A stretch of DNA of 64,000 nucleotides from Litorimonas sp964565335 (lineage in GTDB: Bacteria > Pseudomonadota > Alphaproteobacteria > Caulobacterales > Maricaulaceae), in assembly GCA_964565335.1 (NCBI GenBank), contig CAZMEN010000008.1, positions 3,048 to 67,047 of the forward strand, given 5' to 3'. Below are positions 28,860 through 38,560 of the stretch, one piece after another. The translations under genes were made by a program, and so were the position numbers. The number at the start of each line of letters is the position of its first letter. Position 1 is the first letter of the stretch. The notes under the pieces were generated by a model, which saw only the letters and a program-made list of their open reading frames with translations, was not told the DNA's origin and did no database searches.

Positions 28860-29180
28860 ACCCAAACGTGGCAGGCAATGGTATTATGCTCGGATGTTCC
28901 GAAGGCTTTGAGAGAGCTTGGTTCAAGAGAGAAAATCAATTGACGGTCTTCATATAGTTTCAGACCTGCAATAAAGGCAGAAGCAAAACTGTCACAGCGA
29001 CCGAGCTGGTTGATGATATCGGTTAGATCATATTTCTTAGAGAGTGAAATCTGTTTTCGCGATCACGCATACGGGCTGACCCGCCATTAATGTTCGCATT
29101 GATTGACTCGGGCACTGTAATCGCGATTGTCGATATGCCCTGATAAACACCCAAGACCTTTTGAGGCAGCGCTTCCCTCT
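28860..29180 (-). pseudogene. remnant of a second KDG-kinase-like (PfkB) gene
   Basis: Leftward translation gives GVYQGISTIAITVPESINANINGG followed, in a shifted frame, by SLSKKYDLTDIINQLGRCDSFASAFIAGL. This parallels the AITLRES, FSKKYD and DRxGGGDSFxxGLIYGL sequence of 2-keto-3-deoxygluconate kinases. The anion-hole GxGD is worn to GRCD, the frame is broken and no N-terminal two thirds exist. It is not a piece of the kdgK pseudogene at 11.3-12.3 kb, which retains its own version of this region. Confidence 0.5.
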
Positions 29181-29201
29181 ATATATCGATACCAATTTCA
29201 C

Positions 29202-29238
29202 AAAAAAAGGCACAATCTTTCTTTAGAAAGTCGTGCCT
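29202..29238 (-). terminator. Rho-independent terminator of the split TonB receptor gene
   Basis: On the minus strand a hairpin with two stacked stems (AGGCAC/GTGCCT and CTTTCT/AGAAAG) is followed by seven Ts. It lies about 95 bases past the receptor stop codon. Confidence 0.8.
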
Positions 29239-29332
29239 AAGGTAAATAGTATGTTTTAAGCCCTTAGTTTAAAACCGAGAGCATGAAAGGGCATTTAAAC
29301 AAACGCCCTTCCAATAGATTTATTACGTTTTT

Positions 29333-32300
29333 CTAGAATGTGTAGCTAGCGCCAAAGATAACGCGGCGATCTGTAATACCTTCATAACACAACAGTGCAT
29401 TATTATTTACACAGAATACATTTTGACTAGATTCGGTAAGGTTAACTGCATCTACGCTTAATGTCAGATGATCATTCACATCATAGCTAGCACTACCATT
29501 GAGTTGCCCTCTAGATTCAACCACTCCTCTAAACCCAAGTGGATCAAACTCATTACTCGTTCCTGGTAGGTCATCCGTTTGGAACGAACTACGCCAAGTA
29601 TAACGCAGTCTGGCTGAGAAACCATATTTCTCATAATAGCCAGTGAGGTTGTAAGAATCTTTTGACAGGTTCAACAGCGATGCCGCTTCACGACTGACAG
29701 GATTTGTTACACGATCAAAGCCCTGTAACTCAAAGATATTTTGAGCCCGAACTTCGCCGATATTGATGAAGCCTGTATTCACATCAGCTAATTGATGTGT
29801 GTAGTTAGCGATTAAACCAAAACCAGAGGCCCAACCAAAGCTACCAAGACGGTCTTCCCAATCTGCGAAGTTATACTGAATCGCGGCTTCAATACCTTCT
29901 TGGGTATTTGAGCCTTCCGCGTTGAAGAGCGTCGCGTTGCCTACACAGACACCTCGACCTGAACCGAAGATACCTGCATCTGTATTCTCAGAGAACACGC
30001 CACCAAGAGCACAAGGCGCACCATTGTTGGAACTGCTAACGGCACCACCATTTCGGCCAAAGATGTCTACAGTTTCACGAAGTCCACCGCCAGCATCTCC
30101 TGGTTGCTGGATAATATCTCCGATAAGTGAACTGCGTCTTTTGTTGAAATAACCGATAGTCAGCAAACCTTCAAGCGCAAAGTACCAATCGGCCGACACA
30201 TCGAATGAACGAATTTCTTCAGGCTTTAATTCAGGGTTACCAACGCGTGAGATATCATTAACTCCGCCCCTGCTAGGGAAGGTTCTAGCGAAGGTAAGGT
30301 CAACAAAATCAGGTCGGTTAATATCTTCATAATATGCGCCACGAAGCAAAATATCATCCGTAACATCAATCGCGATGTTAGCGCGTGGAAGGAAGAAGGT
30401 ATAAGAGTTTTCTGCATTGATCTGAGTGTCAACAGGCGTGCCATCATCTGGCGTTCCGTCCATATCGGCATCAGTAAGATCAAAAGTTCTTTGAGTGCTC
30501 AAAGAGTTCACAGTCGTATCGCTATAACGAGCACCGATATTACCACGCACACGACTACCATTCATATCCGTGTCAAAATTAACCTGACCATATAAAGCCG
30601 TTGTTTCTTCATCAAGATCGAAGAAAGCAAGTTGCGATGATTGTAAATCTGTGGAAATTGGTGACTGCGAAATACCTGCATTCGCAATGGCTGCGTTGAT
30701 TGTACCAACTGTCTCCAGTGGATTTAGAGCCAGTTCAGGATTGATGTTCAACAAGTCTGAAATAAACAAGTCGCTATTTGTTCCGTCACCAAAATTATCT
30801 GGAATTGGAGCAACAAGTTCTGAGATAAGACCTGCATTTAAACTATTGGCGAAACTACTCGTGCCGCCAGCGCTTGCTGATATATCATCCCTAAGGCTAT
30901 TACGGTCATTGTAGCGGAACCCAAAATCTACAGAGTCGACGAAAGAAAGGCCAGAGTCCGCGAAGTCATAATTGAAGTCCAAACGCACAGCCGTATCTGA
31001 ATTTTCGCGCTCATTTGCACTGAAAGTACCACCATTATCAAACACGTAATTTGAAGGATTAAGCAAATCTTCAGTGCTTGGAGCAAATTCACTGCTAGTA
31101 TCAATTCCGAATGAGATACCATCTCTTAAGTCAAAGACAATTGGAACACCGTTTTCATCTCTGTCACCAAATCTATCGGAATTTGGGTTAATGAAATTAA
31201 GCGTTAGCGATAAGTTCGGATTAACTGTGTCAGACTGAGTATGTGAGAATTCTGCAACAGTTGTTAGCGGCCCTTTTTCCCACTCAGCACCCATACGAAT
31301 GAGGCTTGTTTCTGTTAAGCGTGCTCCACTATCACTAGAGCCGCGCAAGAATGGCGCACCACGATCGACGGTCGCATCATCCAATTGTTGCGGTCTAAAT
31401 CTACCTGACGTAACAGCTGAAATAGTTCCTAAATTTACATCCCCATTTGGCCCAGGTACAGTGCCTAGATCAAAGGTATCAAAAGTATCGAATGTCGCAA
31501 ATAGGCTATCACTTGCCCCGCGGCCATTGACGCGGCTGATATTTGAGATTTGCGCTCTAGAGCTTTCCTGACGACGGGTTTGATCATTATAGACACCATC
31601 GATATAAAGCTTCAAATTTTGAGTTGGGCGCGCTTCAAATGAACCAGCCAGGTTAATTGTCTCAAACTCTTGGTTGATTTGAACTTGGTTCAAGAATTGA
31701 ACCCCGAGGAAATGTGTTGCGCCATTTGAATTTGCACAAGTAGTAGGTGCAACAAAAGTAGCGTCAGCAGGATTAACACAAGTCGTTGGGTTATCGCGGT
31801 CTAGGCGAGGTCTGAATGCGCTGTTATCTGATTTGGTATAAGCGCCGCTCAAGACAAAGCCCATTTCTTGCCCAGACGCATTTTCCCACTTATTCCCTAA
31901 TGCTCCAGAGAATCGAGGCTGGATGCCATCTTGAGACAAGCTACTATCTTCGCCTTGAACCCGTGCAGACGCTTAAGGCCCTTTAAGATCTAGAGGACGA
32001 ATAGTTCTTAAATTGACAGTACCACCAACGGCACCTTCAATTGTGCTAGATTCGGGCGCTTTTATGACCTCAAGACCCGCAATGATAGAAGCGTCAATAT
32101 CTTCAAAGCTGATACCGCTGCGGTCGTTTCCTGCACCAACTGTGGTAACCCCATTAATCTGAATTTGGTTTTCGTCAGTACCACGAATTTGAACGCCTGT
32201 ACCAACACCTGCCTCGCGTGTAATCTGAACACCTGTGATGTTCTCCAAAACTTCAGCGAGGTTTTGGTCGGGTAGCTTACCGATGTCTTCAGCAAGGATA

Positions 32301-32488
32301 ACTTCTTTTAAACTTGCGGCCTCGCGCTTTTCAACAAGCGCGTTTTGTAGCGACTGGCGAATACCCGTCGCAATAACTTCATCCTGAACATTATCTTGAG
32401 CTACTGCAGTCTGCGCGAAAGCGAGCGTGGCAAACCCTGCGCTTAAAAGCAATGACCCCTTGAGCCATGATTTATGAGAATTAGACAT
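29333..32488 (-). pseudogene. TonB-dependent receptor split by one in-frame stop codon
   Basis: The ATG at 32488 (after AGGGGAAA) begins a signal peptide ending near TAVAQD, a TonB box DEVIATGIRQSL and a plug domain (AEVLENITGVQITREAG..QIRGTDENQIQINGV..STIEGAVGGTVNLRT). At 31973-31975 a TAA interrupts. The same frame continues without any shift as ASARVQGED..ALGNKWENASG and runs about 880 codons through a complete 22-strand-type barrel to a C-terminal Phe (FGASYTF) at 29333. The plug piece is 171 codons. A full protein would be about 1050 residues, normal for Caulobacter-type carbohydrate receptors. Unless the stop is read through or is a sequence error, no working receptor is made. Confidence 0.85.
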
Positions 32489-32590
32489 TTATAGATTTCC
32501 CCTACAAGTTTGATTGAACTATTTTTTATCATTCACTTAGAGAACCAATTACACTTACTTGTTAACTCTATATTTCTACCAATTACACAA

Positions 32591-32607
32591 AATTGGTATG
32601 ACCAATT
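32591..32607. promoter_or_regulatory. GntR-family (UxuR/FadR-type) operator palindrome
   Basis: AATTGGTATGACCAATT is a perfect 7-base inverted repeat around ATG, matching the TTGGTNNNACCAA form of UxuR/ExuR/FadR-subfamily operators. A further ACCAATT half-site at 32578-32584 forms a second, overlapping palindrome with it. It lies about 100 bases before the split receptor gene, between that gene and the mannonate dehydratase remnant. Confidence 0.6.
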
Positions 32608-32789
32608 AACGGTTAACTGGAAGTGTACCAAAAAAAGTCACACCCATACTGATCATAGAGTAAATAGTCATATTACATTGTTGTGGCTTAATCCGAGTGA
32701 CTTTTTTAAGTTAGTTCGGACTGACAATAAGTTGCGGTAAGAACCATAGATAATAAGGCTAACATTCAATATTATGACAGGTTACTTCC

Positions 32790-33175
32790 AAAATTTGGGG
32801 CCTAGGCATTTATATGGGCTTGCGCGGCATGGATATCGGCGAATGGCACGGAGCGCCGTGAAAGCTTGCGCGCACGTGATGGAGCGCCGTCAGTTCGACA
32901 ATATACCTGACATCGGTAATGCCGCCTGCTTTGGTTATGGCAACGCGGATGAAATCGCCCCAACCCTGTTCGATCATAGATTTGAAATCCCATATAGAAC
33001 TGAACACTTCGCCAATAGCGATGGGGACCGTTGTAATTTCTCTGATAAACTTAAGCCCGATTTGGTGATCGGCTGGTGCGGGGTCTTCGAGTCAGAAGAG
33101 ATTATATTTCTCGATCTCTCGGCCAAATGCGGCGGCTTAACGAGGGCGTAGGCGATGATGGACGTCATGTAAGAG
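32790..33175 (-). pseudogene. mannonate dehydratase-like (ManD/RspA, enolase superfamily) remnant
   Basis: Leftward translation yields PPHLAER, then in another frame EIEKYNLF-stop-LEDPAPADHQIGLKFIREITTVPIAIGEVFSSIWDFKSM, IRVAITKAGGITDV and HHVRASFHGA. These are the hallmark LEDP, IAIGEVF, THxGGIT and FHG segments of the ManD/RspA group, which dehydrates D-mannonate to 2-keto-3-deoxygluconate. The Trp codon before LEDP is a TGA at 33092-33094, the N-terminal half is absent, at least one frameshift is present and the C-terminus is lost. The reaction feeds the KDG kinase that is also broken in this window. Confidence 0.7.
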
Positions 33176-33257
33176 GTATATCAAATGCCCTTTTTAAAAT
33201 TTAAAACCGCATAAACCACTGATTTAATTATGTTGATCACTCTTTATTGACTTCTGT

Positions 33258-33279
33258 TTGCGGAGCCATTCTCTTTCTT
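33258..33279 (+). repeat. direct repeat copy 2, possible attachment site
   Basis: Identical over 22 bases to 10294-10315 and in the same orientation, about 23.0 kb away; TTGACT-like bases to the left are also shared. It lies in non-coding DNA between the mannonate dehydratase remnant and the terminator of the intact receptor. The two copies would be the ends of an integrated segment. Confidence 0.6.
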
Positions 33280-33368
33280 TCTCAAATCACGACCTGCGCT
33301 CTATGCGGTACTCTGCATGTACAATTTATAGATAGCACCGCATTCACAACTCCGGAAATTTCGGCAAT

Positions 33369-33395
33369 AAAAAACCCGGCCAGAAAGCCGGGTTT
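33369..33395 (-). terminator. Rho-independent terminator of the intact TonB receptor gene
   Basis: AAACCCGGC pairs with GCCGGGTTT around a short loop and on the minus strand runs into a T tract. About 75 bases past the receptor stop codon. The plus-strand side also has Ts, so it may act both ways. Confidence 0.85.
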
Positions 33396-33470
33396 CGTGT
33401 TTTAATTATCCGTAGCAAGTGCGCTCCGCCTTAAGAGATAAGGCCGCCGCAACGACCTTATCAAACTTTG

Positions 33471-36400
33471 CTAGAACTGGTAACGAGCACCGATTCTGAT
33501 CCGGCGGTCACCGATGAAACTTGTCCGCCCAAAGCGTTGGCCAGACGCATCAATTTGCTGCTCAGCATTTGCTCTTGTGTCCAAGATGTTTGCAACTTGC
33601 GCACGGAGCTGGAAGTTCTCAGTCACGTTATACTTGATGGATCCATCTAGGTATCCGCGATCCGTTTGGAAAATCGGATTGCCTGTAACGAAGTCACGAT
33701 AGGAACTGAGATATTCAGAACGCCAGTTATAGGCTAAACGCATTTCCAGTTTATCATCTTGATAGATGCCGATGAGGTTAGCGGCGTGATCAGACAAGCC
33801 AAGGAAATTATCAACGCCAAAGCGGAAAATTTGCTCGAAACTATCCGGCACACCATCACCATCAGCATCGACAACAGGCAGTGGCGCATTTGTTTCCGCA
33901 TCAATAAAGGTATAGTTAGCCTGAACCCCTAAATTGCCTAACAACCCCGGCCAGTCATCAAAGAATTGCTGATAGGCAACCTCGAAGCCATGAATTTTTG
34001 CTTCATCCTGATTGACGTCTCCGCTGAAAACAACTGGAACAGTACGTCCGTCCAGGGTCACCGTGTCTATTGTTTGGGTACCATAAATTATATTGTTCTT
34101 AATATCCTTCTTAAACAAGGACAACGTCAATGAGTTGTTGTCACCGTAATAATGCTCAATAGATAAATCGAAATTATTGGCCTCAATTGCTTTCAGATTT
34201 GGATTGCCACCAAAAACGTTAATTTGCGTTAAAGCAATGTCGGTAATTCGTTGGTCCGGAGGCACAGCAGGGTCATTATTTGTGGCAAACGCAAAAGCCC
34301 CGCCCGCGCTTTGGTCAGCCCGAAGCTGATCAATTCTTGGTCGCGTGATAGCTTTACTTGCCGCAAACCTTACTAATGTCTCATCGTTTAGGTTCCATTT
34401 AACATTTAATGAGGGCAACCAGAAATCTTCAGATCCTATCGGTCCAGACCGATCCTCGTCGGCTTGCGCGAGGAAAGCTACCGCTTCAGGACTGAAATCA
34501 ATCGGATTTTGTCCCGCTGCGTTGTTATTTGCTACCTCGTTATAAACGAAACTACCGTTCGCTTCGATGTCAGCTTTCGTATAACGGATACCAACATTAC
34601 CTTCTACAGACATGCCATTGTTAAATTCGTTTCCGAAATCTAAGCGTGCATAATAGTTTTGCGTTTTTTCTCTAACGTCACCAATTTGCCCTCTGTTCAG
34701 ATAGTCAACACCATTTGGCGCATTCGTTCCGTTATTGAAGAGTGGCGCCCAATCAGAATATGCGACAACTCCTGGCCCTAGGTCAGGACGATTATTAACA
34801 GGTACAAGTGGGTCACCGCTGATAGCATCAACGAATGCACTGTAGTTTTGAATCAAGTTTCTATCGGCAAAGATAACGCTCGTGTTATCACCCCTAACGA
34901 CGCCACCACGTTGAAAGTCAGAGAAGTCTACGACTTCAAATGTGGGGTTCTGAAGGTCGGCAAAAGGCAAATAGCCACCCGCCCAAACAGGGGCAACAGC
35001 CGCCCAGTTTAGCCCAGCCGCTCGGTTGATCTGTTCACGATCAGCATAGCGTGCACCGAACTTAACTTTGTCGAACCATCCATCGTTGTCGAATTCGTAC
35101 TCAACATCGCCTCTTACAGCATATAGGTCCCCTTCGTTATCGGCGAATTCGTCAGCAGCAAATTTCAAGAAAACGTTATTTGGGTCGTCTAATCCACCTG
35201 TCAACGGCCCCCTAGCGCCGCCACGACGAAGTGGGTCATTTGTTGGGTCCTGCACGAGCGTGACGGATGGGTTATCCAGATCGGCGTTTAATGTGAAATT
35301 AGATTGGAAGCGAGATCCAACCCATAAACGCTGTCTTTCAAACTCAGCCGTTGTTTTGTGAGCATCAAGGTTAACGTATAATCTATCAGACGGGCGCCAT
35401 TTCACATTCAAGCTTAAATCATCAGTCTTTGATTTATCGATTTGATTGATACCCAAATTCGTAAATGGAGCTCCTCTTAGTATTGGTTGAAAATCTGTAC
35501 CAGCCCAGTCCCGTAAACGGTTAGTTATAAGTCCGCTTTGGTATATGCCCGTCACAGGAAAAGTAGTTTCGCACAAAGATAGCTCTCGGTTTGGGTCATT
35601 AGACCCATTACAGGCAGCGATTCCAGAGGAAACGAAAGGACTTGAAGTAAAGTCACCGACTAATTGAGTAAGAGAATCACCACTCAGCGCAGGTGGAGGG
35701 TTAGCGGGGTCTCCCCAGCTTTCGCCATCTGGGAAAAATTCTAAAGTCCTCTCATTGCTGTTGACGTCGTTTTCAATTAGTGAGTATTTTGCTGTCAGCT
35801 GGAGGTCACCTGATGGATCTCTCCACTGGCCAGCTACATAGTAACTATCTCTTTTTCTGTCCACATCATTTGTTCGCAACTGAAATCCGCTGGGGACTGC
35901 AATTCGCGTATTTCCAACAGGTATGGGGGACAAAGGCCCAATTTGAAAGCCGTGCAAATCTGACTTCAACTCTGACGATGAAAACGATCCAAGAAGGCCG
36001 AACTCACCCATATCAGTGTCCCAACGATTACCGAGCAAGGCTGAGAAATCAGGTGCCCACTCATCACGCAAGTCAGTGTACGTGCCGTCTGCTGTAACAA
36101 CAGCGGTTAGACCATCACGATCGAACGGCTCTAATGTGCGAAGGTTAATTGAACCACCAATACCGCCTTCTATTAAGTCGGCTGATGTGTTCTTATAAAC
36201 GTCAACGGCTCCGATCAACTCTGGTGGGATTGTACCGAAATCAAGAGCTCGACCACCATTCGCGGAAAAGGTGTCACGGCCGTTAAATTCAGAACGAACA
36301 AGCGTTAGACCCCGAATAAGGTTGCCGCCGCCTTCAGGGGAAGGAAAGTCACCCGCATTATTATCAGATACATCAAAACGCTGTACCACGACACCCGGAA

Positions 36401-36683
36401 TACGCTGCAGGGCTTCTGCAACTGACAAGTCTGGAAGTGCACCCACATCTGACGCCGTAATGGAGTCAATCGCCGTATCCGCGTTCCGTTTTAAGTCACG
36501 AGCGTCTTTCAAAGATTGACGAATACCGGTTGAAATCACTTCATCCGTATCTTCCGTCGTTGTTTCCGTGCTGTCTTGCGCATAAGCGTTCGACATAAGT
36601 CCAAAGCTTGCGACCAAAGCCGTTGTGCCGAGCAAAGCGAGCTTGCTAATTCGATCTACAGCTGTGCTTGAATTCAATTTCAC
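33471..36683 (-). CDS. TonB-dependent outer-membrane receptor
   Basis: 1070 residues from a GTG start with a good GGGAGAG ribosome site. Signal peptide ending SNAYAQD, TonB box DEVISTGIRQSL, plug domain (ADTAIDSITASDVGALPD, EALQRIPGVVVQRF, ADLIEGGIGGSINLRT) and a long barrel closing with RRIRIGARYQF, whose terminal Phe is the BAM signal. It imports an unknown ligand, probably sugar-related, using TonB energy. It is divergent from four flavin halogenase-like genes, a pairing well known in Caulobacter- and Xanthomonas-type carbohydrate loci. A LacI-type palindrome lies in the shared 336-base promoter region. Unlike the receptor at 29.3-32.5 kb it is undamaged. Confidence 0.95.
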   Translation of the reverse strand: MKLNSSTAVDRISKLALLGTTALVASFGLMSNAYAQDSTETTTEDTDEVISTGIRQSLKDARDLKRNADTAIDSITASDVGALPDLSVAEALQRIPGVVVQRFDVSDNNAGDFPSPEGGGNLIRGLTLVRSEFNGRDTFSANGGRALDFGTIPPELIGAVDVYKNTSADLIEGGIGGSINLRTLEPFDRDGLTAVVTADGTYTDLRDEWAPDFSALLGNRWDTDMGEFGLLGSFSSSELKSDLHGFQIGPLSPIPVGNTRIAVPSGFQLRTNDVDRKRDSYYVAGQWRDPSGDLQLTAKYSLIENDVNSNERTLEFFPDGESWGDPANPPPALSGDSLTQLVGDFTSSPFVSSGIAACNGSNDPNRELSLCETTFPVTGIYQSGLITNRLRDWAGTDFQPILRGAPFTNLGINQIDKSKTDDLSLNVKWRPSDRLYVNLDAHKTTAEFERQRLWVGSRFQSNFTLNADLDNPSVTLVQDPTNDPLRRGGARGPLTGGLDDPNNVFLKFAADEFADNEGDLYAVRGDVEYEFDNDGWFDKVKFGARYADREQINRAAGLNWAAVAPVWAGGYLPFADLQNPTFEVVDFSDFQRGGVVRGDNTSVIFADRNLIQNYSAFVDAISGDPLVPVNNRPDLGPGVVAYSDWAPLFNNGTNAPNGVDYLNRGQIGDVREKTQNYYARLDFGNEFNNGMSVEGNVGIRYTKADIEANGSFVYNEVANNNAAGQNPIDFSPEAVAFLAQADEDRSGPIGSEDFWLPSLNVKWNLNDETLVRFAASKAITRPRIDQLRADQSAGGAFAFATNNDPAVPPDQRITDIALTQINVFGGNPNLKAIEANNFDLSIEHYYGDNNSLTLSLFKKDIKNNIIYGTQTIDTVTLDGRTVPVVFSGDVNQDEAKIHGFEVAYQQFFDDWPGLLGNLGVQANYTFIDAETNAPLPVVDADGDGVPDSFEQIFRFGVDNFLGLSDHAANLIGIYQDDKLEMRLAYNWRSEYLSSYRDFVTGNPIFQTDRGYLDGSIKYNVTENFQLRAQVANILDTRANAEQQIDASGQRFGRTSFIGDRRIRIGARYQF

Positions 36684-36813
36684 TGATTTCTCTCCCTTGG
36701 CGCCCGATTTTGGGCTTTAAACACCCATTTTGGGCTTTCATTATTGTTTCGAGGGATATTGAACGCCTCAATTACCATTGAATAGATTCAAATCCCCATT
36801 CGTCTAAAGCCTA

Positions 36814-36833
36814 ATTTGACAGCGCTGTCAAAT
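36814..36833. promoter_or_regulatory. LacI-family operator palindrome (copy 1)
   Basis: ATTTGACAGCGCTGTCAAAT is a perfect 20-base palindrome with a central CG step, typical of LacI-family regulators. It is midway between the divergent receptor and halogenase starts, so it can control both. The 14-base core recurs at 43944-43957. Nothing else was recognised in the 36684-37019 gap. Confidence 0.75.
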
Positions 36834-37019
36834 GTGTTTGTTTACGGCTTCTATCCGAACTTACGGAAAAATTATTAGAACGAAAGCTCTTTTCGTGTTT
36901 CAGCCTATACGTTATTTTGTCGCGCACGAATTGGCGCGAGCAACACTCCCAAACACTAGCCATTCTTATAAATTTGCGTTAGCGGAACGCCATAATTCAA
37001 GCCGACGAGAGGAGACGAT

Positions 37020-38555
37020 ATGAAAATTCAGACAATTTGCATTCTCGGCGGCGGCACTGCGGGCTGGATGACGGCCGCAGGACTATCTAATAAATTCAAA
37101 GACCTAGACGTTGAAATCATACTCGTAGAGTCCAATCAAATCGGCACCGTTGGGGTCGGCGAGGCCACACTCCCCCACATTCGGTTTTTCAATAATGCCT
37201 TAGGAATTGATGAATGTGAATTCATGCGCGAAACACGTGCAACCTTTAAGCTGGGCATCGAATTTTGCGATTGGGGCCGCTTAGGGGACAGTTATATTCA
37301 CCCTTTTGGGGATTATGGCGAACCCATAGAGGGCATCGACTTCCATCATTTTTGGCTCAGACTGTGGCAGAAAGGTCACAAATCGAGACTGGATGACTAC
37401 TCATTTCCGATTCTCGCCGCCGAATCCGGTAAATTTCAGCATCCCGGACCCGATGCCACGCAAATTGGCTCTAATTTCGGTTACGCCTATCAGTTTGACT
37501 CCAGCCTCTATGCCAAATTCTTACGCCGCTATTGTGAAGCTCGCGGCATCAAACGCGTTGAGGGAAAAGTCGTAACAACAGATGTCAACGCCAAGACGGG
37601 CTTTGTTGATGCCATTATCTTGGAGAGCGGAGAGAAAATTACCGCAGATCTCTTTGTTGACTGCTCCGGCTTTCGAGGCGTGCTCATCGAACAAGCCCTC
37701 AAAACCGGCTATGACGATTGGAGCGAATGGTTGCCTTGCAACCGCGCGGTTGCCGTACCGTGCGAAGCGCGCGGACCGAGCCTGCCCTATACGCGCGCCA
37801 CTGCCCGCAAAGCAGGATGGCAGTGGCGTATTCCCTTGCAACATCGCACCGGCAATGGCCACGTCTATTGGAATGAGTATATCTCTGATGACGAAGCAAC
37901 GCACCAAGTCATGAGCACTTTGGAGGGCCCTGCCTTGGCTGAGCCCAAACAGCTCTTCTTTAAAACCGGCAAACGCCGCAAGCTTTGGAATAAAAATGTC
38001 GTGGCGATTGGTTTGTCAGGTGGTTTTTTAGAGCCGCTCGAATCAACATCCATCCATCTTATCCAAGAAGGCATTACCGCACTGATCGAACTTTTCCCCG
38101 ACAAAGCCTGTCATACCTCTGATGCTGATGAGTATAATCGCCGTATGGATTTAAACTTTGATCGCGTTAGAGATTTCTTGCTCTTACATTATGTGGCGAC
38201 ACAACGGGATGACAGCCCTATGTGGAATTACTTCCGCAATATGGTCTTGCCGGAAAGTCTCCAAGAGAAAATCGACGCTTGGAATTCTCGCGGTTATATT
38301 CTGCGCTATGAACAAGGCGTTTTTCTTCCGCCAAGCTGGGTCGCCGTGATGATGGGGCAAAACCTTTTACCCAGGGGATATGATCGACGCACAGACACTA
38401 TGGACTTTAATGATATGTTCCGAAGGTTAGCCGCGATCAAAGACCAAAGTGCAATAGCCGTGCAAAATACGCCTGACCAAGCTGCCTATTTATCCCGTAT
38501 CGGCGCAATGTCTGAGGCTCCCCCGCTCACAGCAAATAATATGAGCCCGATTTAA
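37020..38555 (+). CDS. flavin-dependent tryptophan-halogenase-like protein 1
   Basis: 511 residues, starting at an ATG after GAGGAG. It has the FAD loop GGGTAGW (10-16), GVGEAT (45-50), the catalytic-type Lys77 in ATFKLGIEF, the halogenase signature AGWQWRIP and the SGFLEPLESTSIHLI segment. Family knowledge: such enzymes oxidise chloride or bromide with FADH2 and steer HOX through a Lys. Members next to TonB receptors form a separate clade whose substrates are mostly unknown, so tryptophan chlorination should not be assumed. No signal peptide, hence cytoplasmic. First of four tandem paralogues, divergent from the receptor and under the same palindrome. Confidence 0.9.
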   Translation: MKIQTICILGGGTAGWMTAAGLSNKFKDLDVEIILVESNQIGTVGVGEATLPHIRFFNNALGIDECEFMRETRATFKLGIEFCDWGRLGDSYIHPFGDYGEPIEGIDFHHFWLRLWQKGHKSRLDDYSFPILAAESGKFQHPGPDATQIGSNFGYAYQFDSSLYAKFLRRYCEARGIKRVEGKVVTTDVNAKTGFVDAIILESGEKITADLFVDCSGFRGVLIEQALKTGYDDWSEWLPCNRAVAVPCEARGPSLPYTRATARKAGWQWRIPLQHRTGNGHVYWNEYISDDEATHQVMSTLEGPALAEPKQLFFKTGKRRKLWNKNVVAIGLSGGFLEPLESTSIHLIQEGITALIELFPDKACHTSDADEYNRRMDLNFDRVRDFLLLHYVATQRDDSPMWNYFRNMVLPESLQEKIDAWNSRGYILRYEQGVFLPPSWVAVMMGQNLLPRGYDRRTDTMDFNDMFRRLAAIKDQSAIAVQNTPDQAAYLSRIGAMSEAPPLTANNMSPI

Positions 38556-38560
38556 TCAGC

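Noticed and set aside
32774..33151. 125-codon rightward open frame
   Set aside because: The minus strand shows clear mannonate dehydratase motifs here, so this frame is the antisense of a pseudogene.
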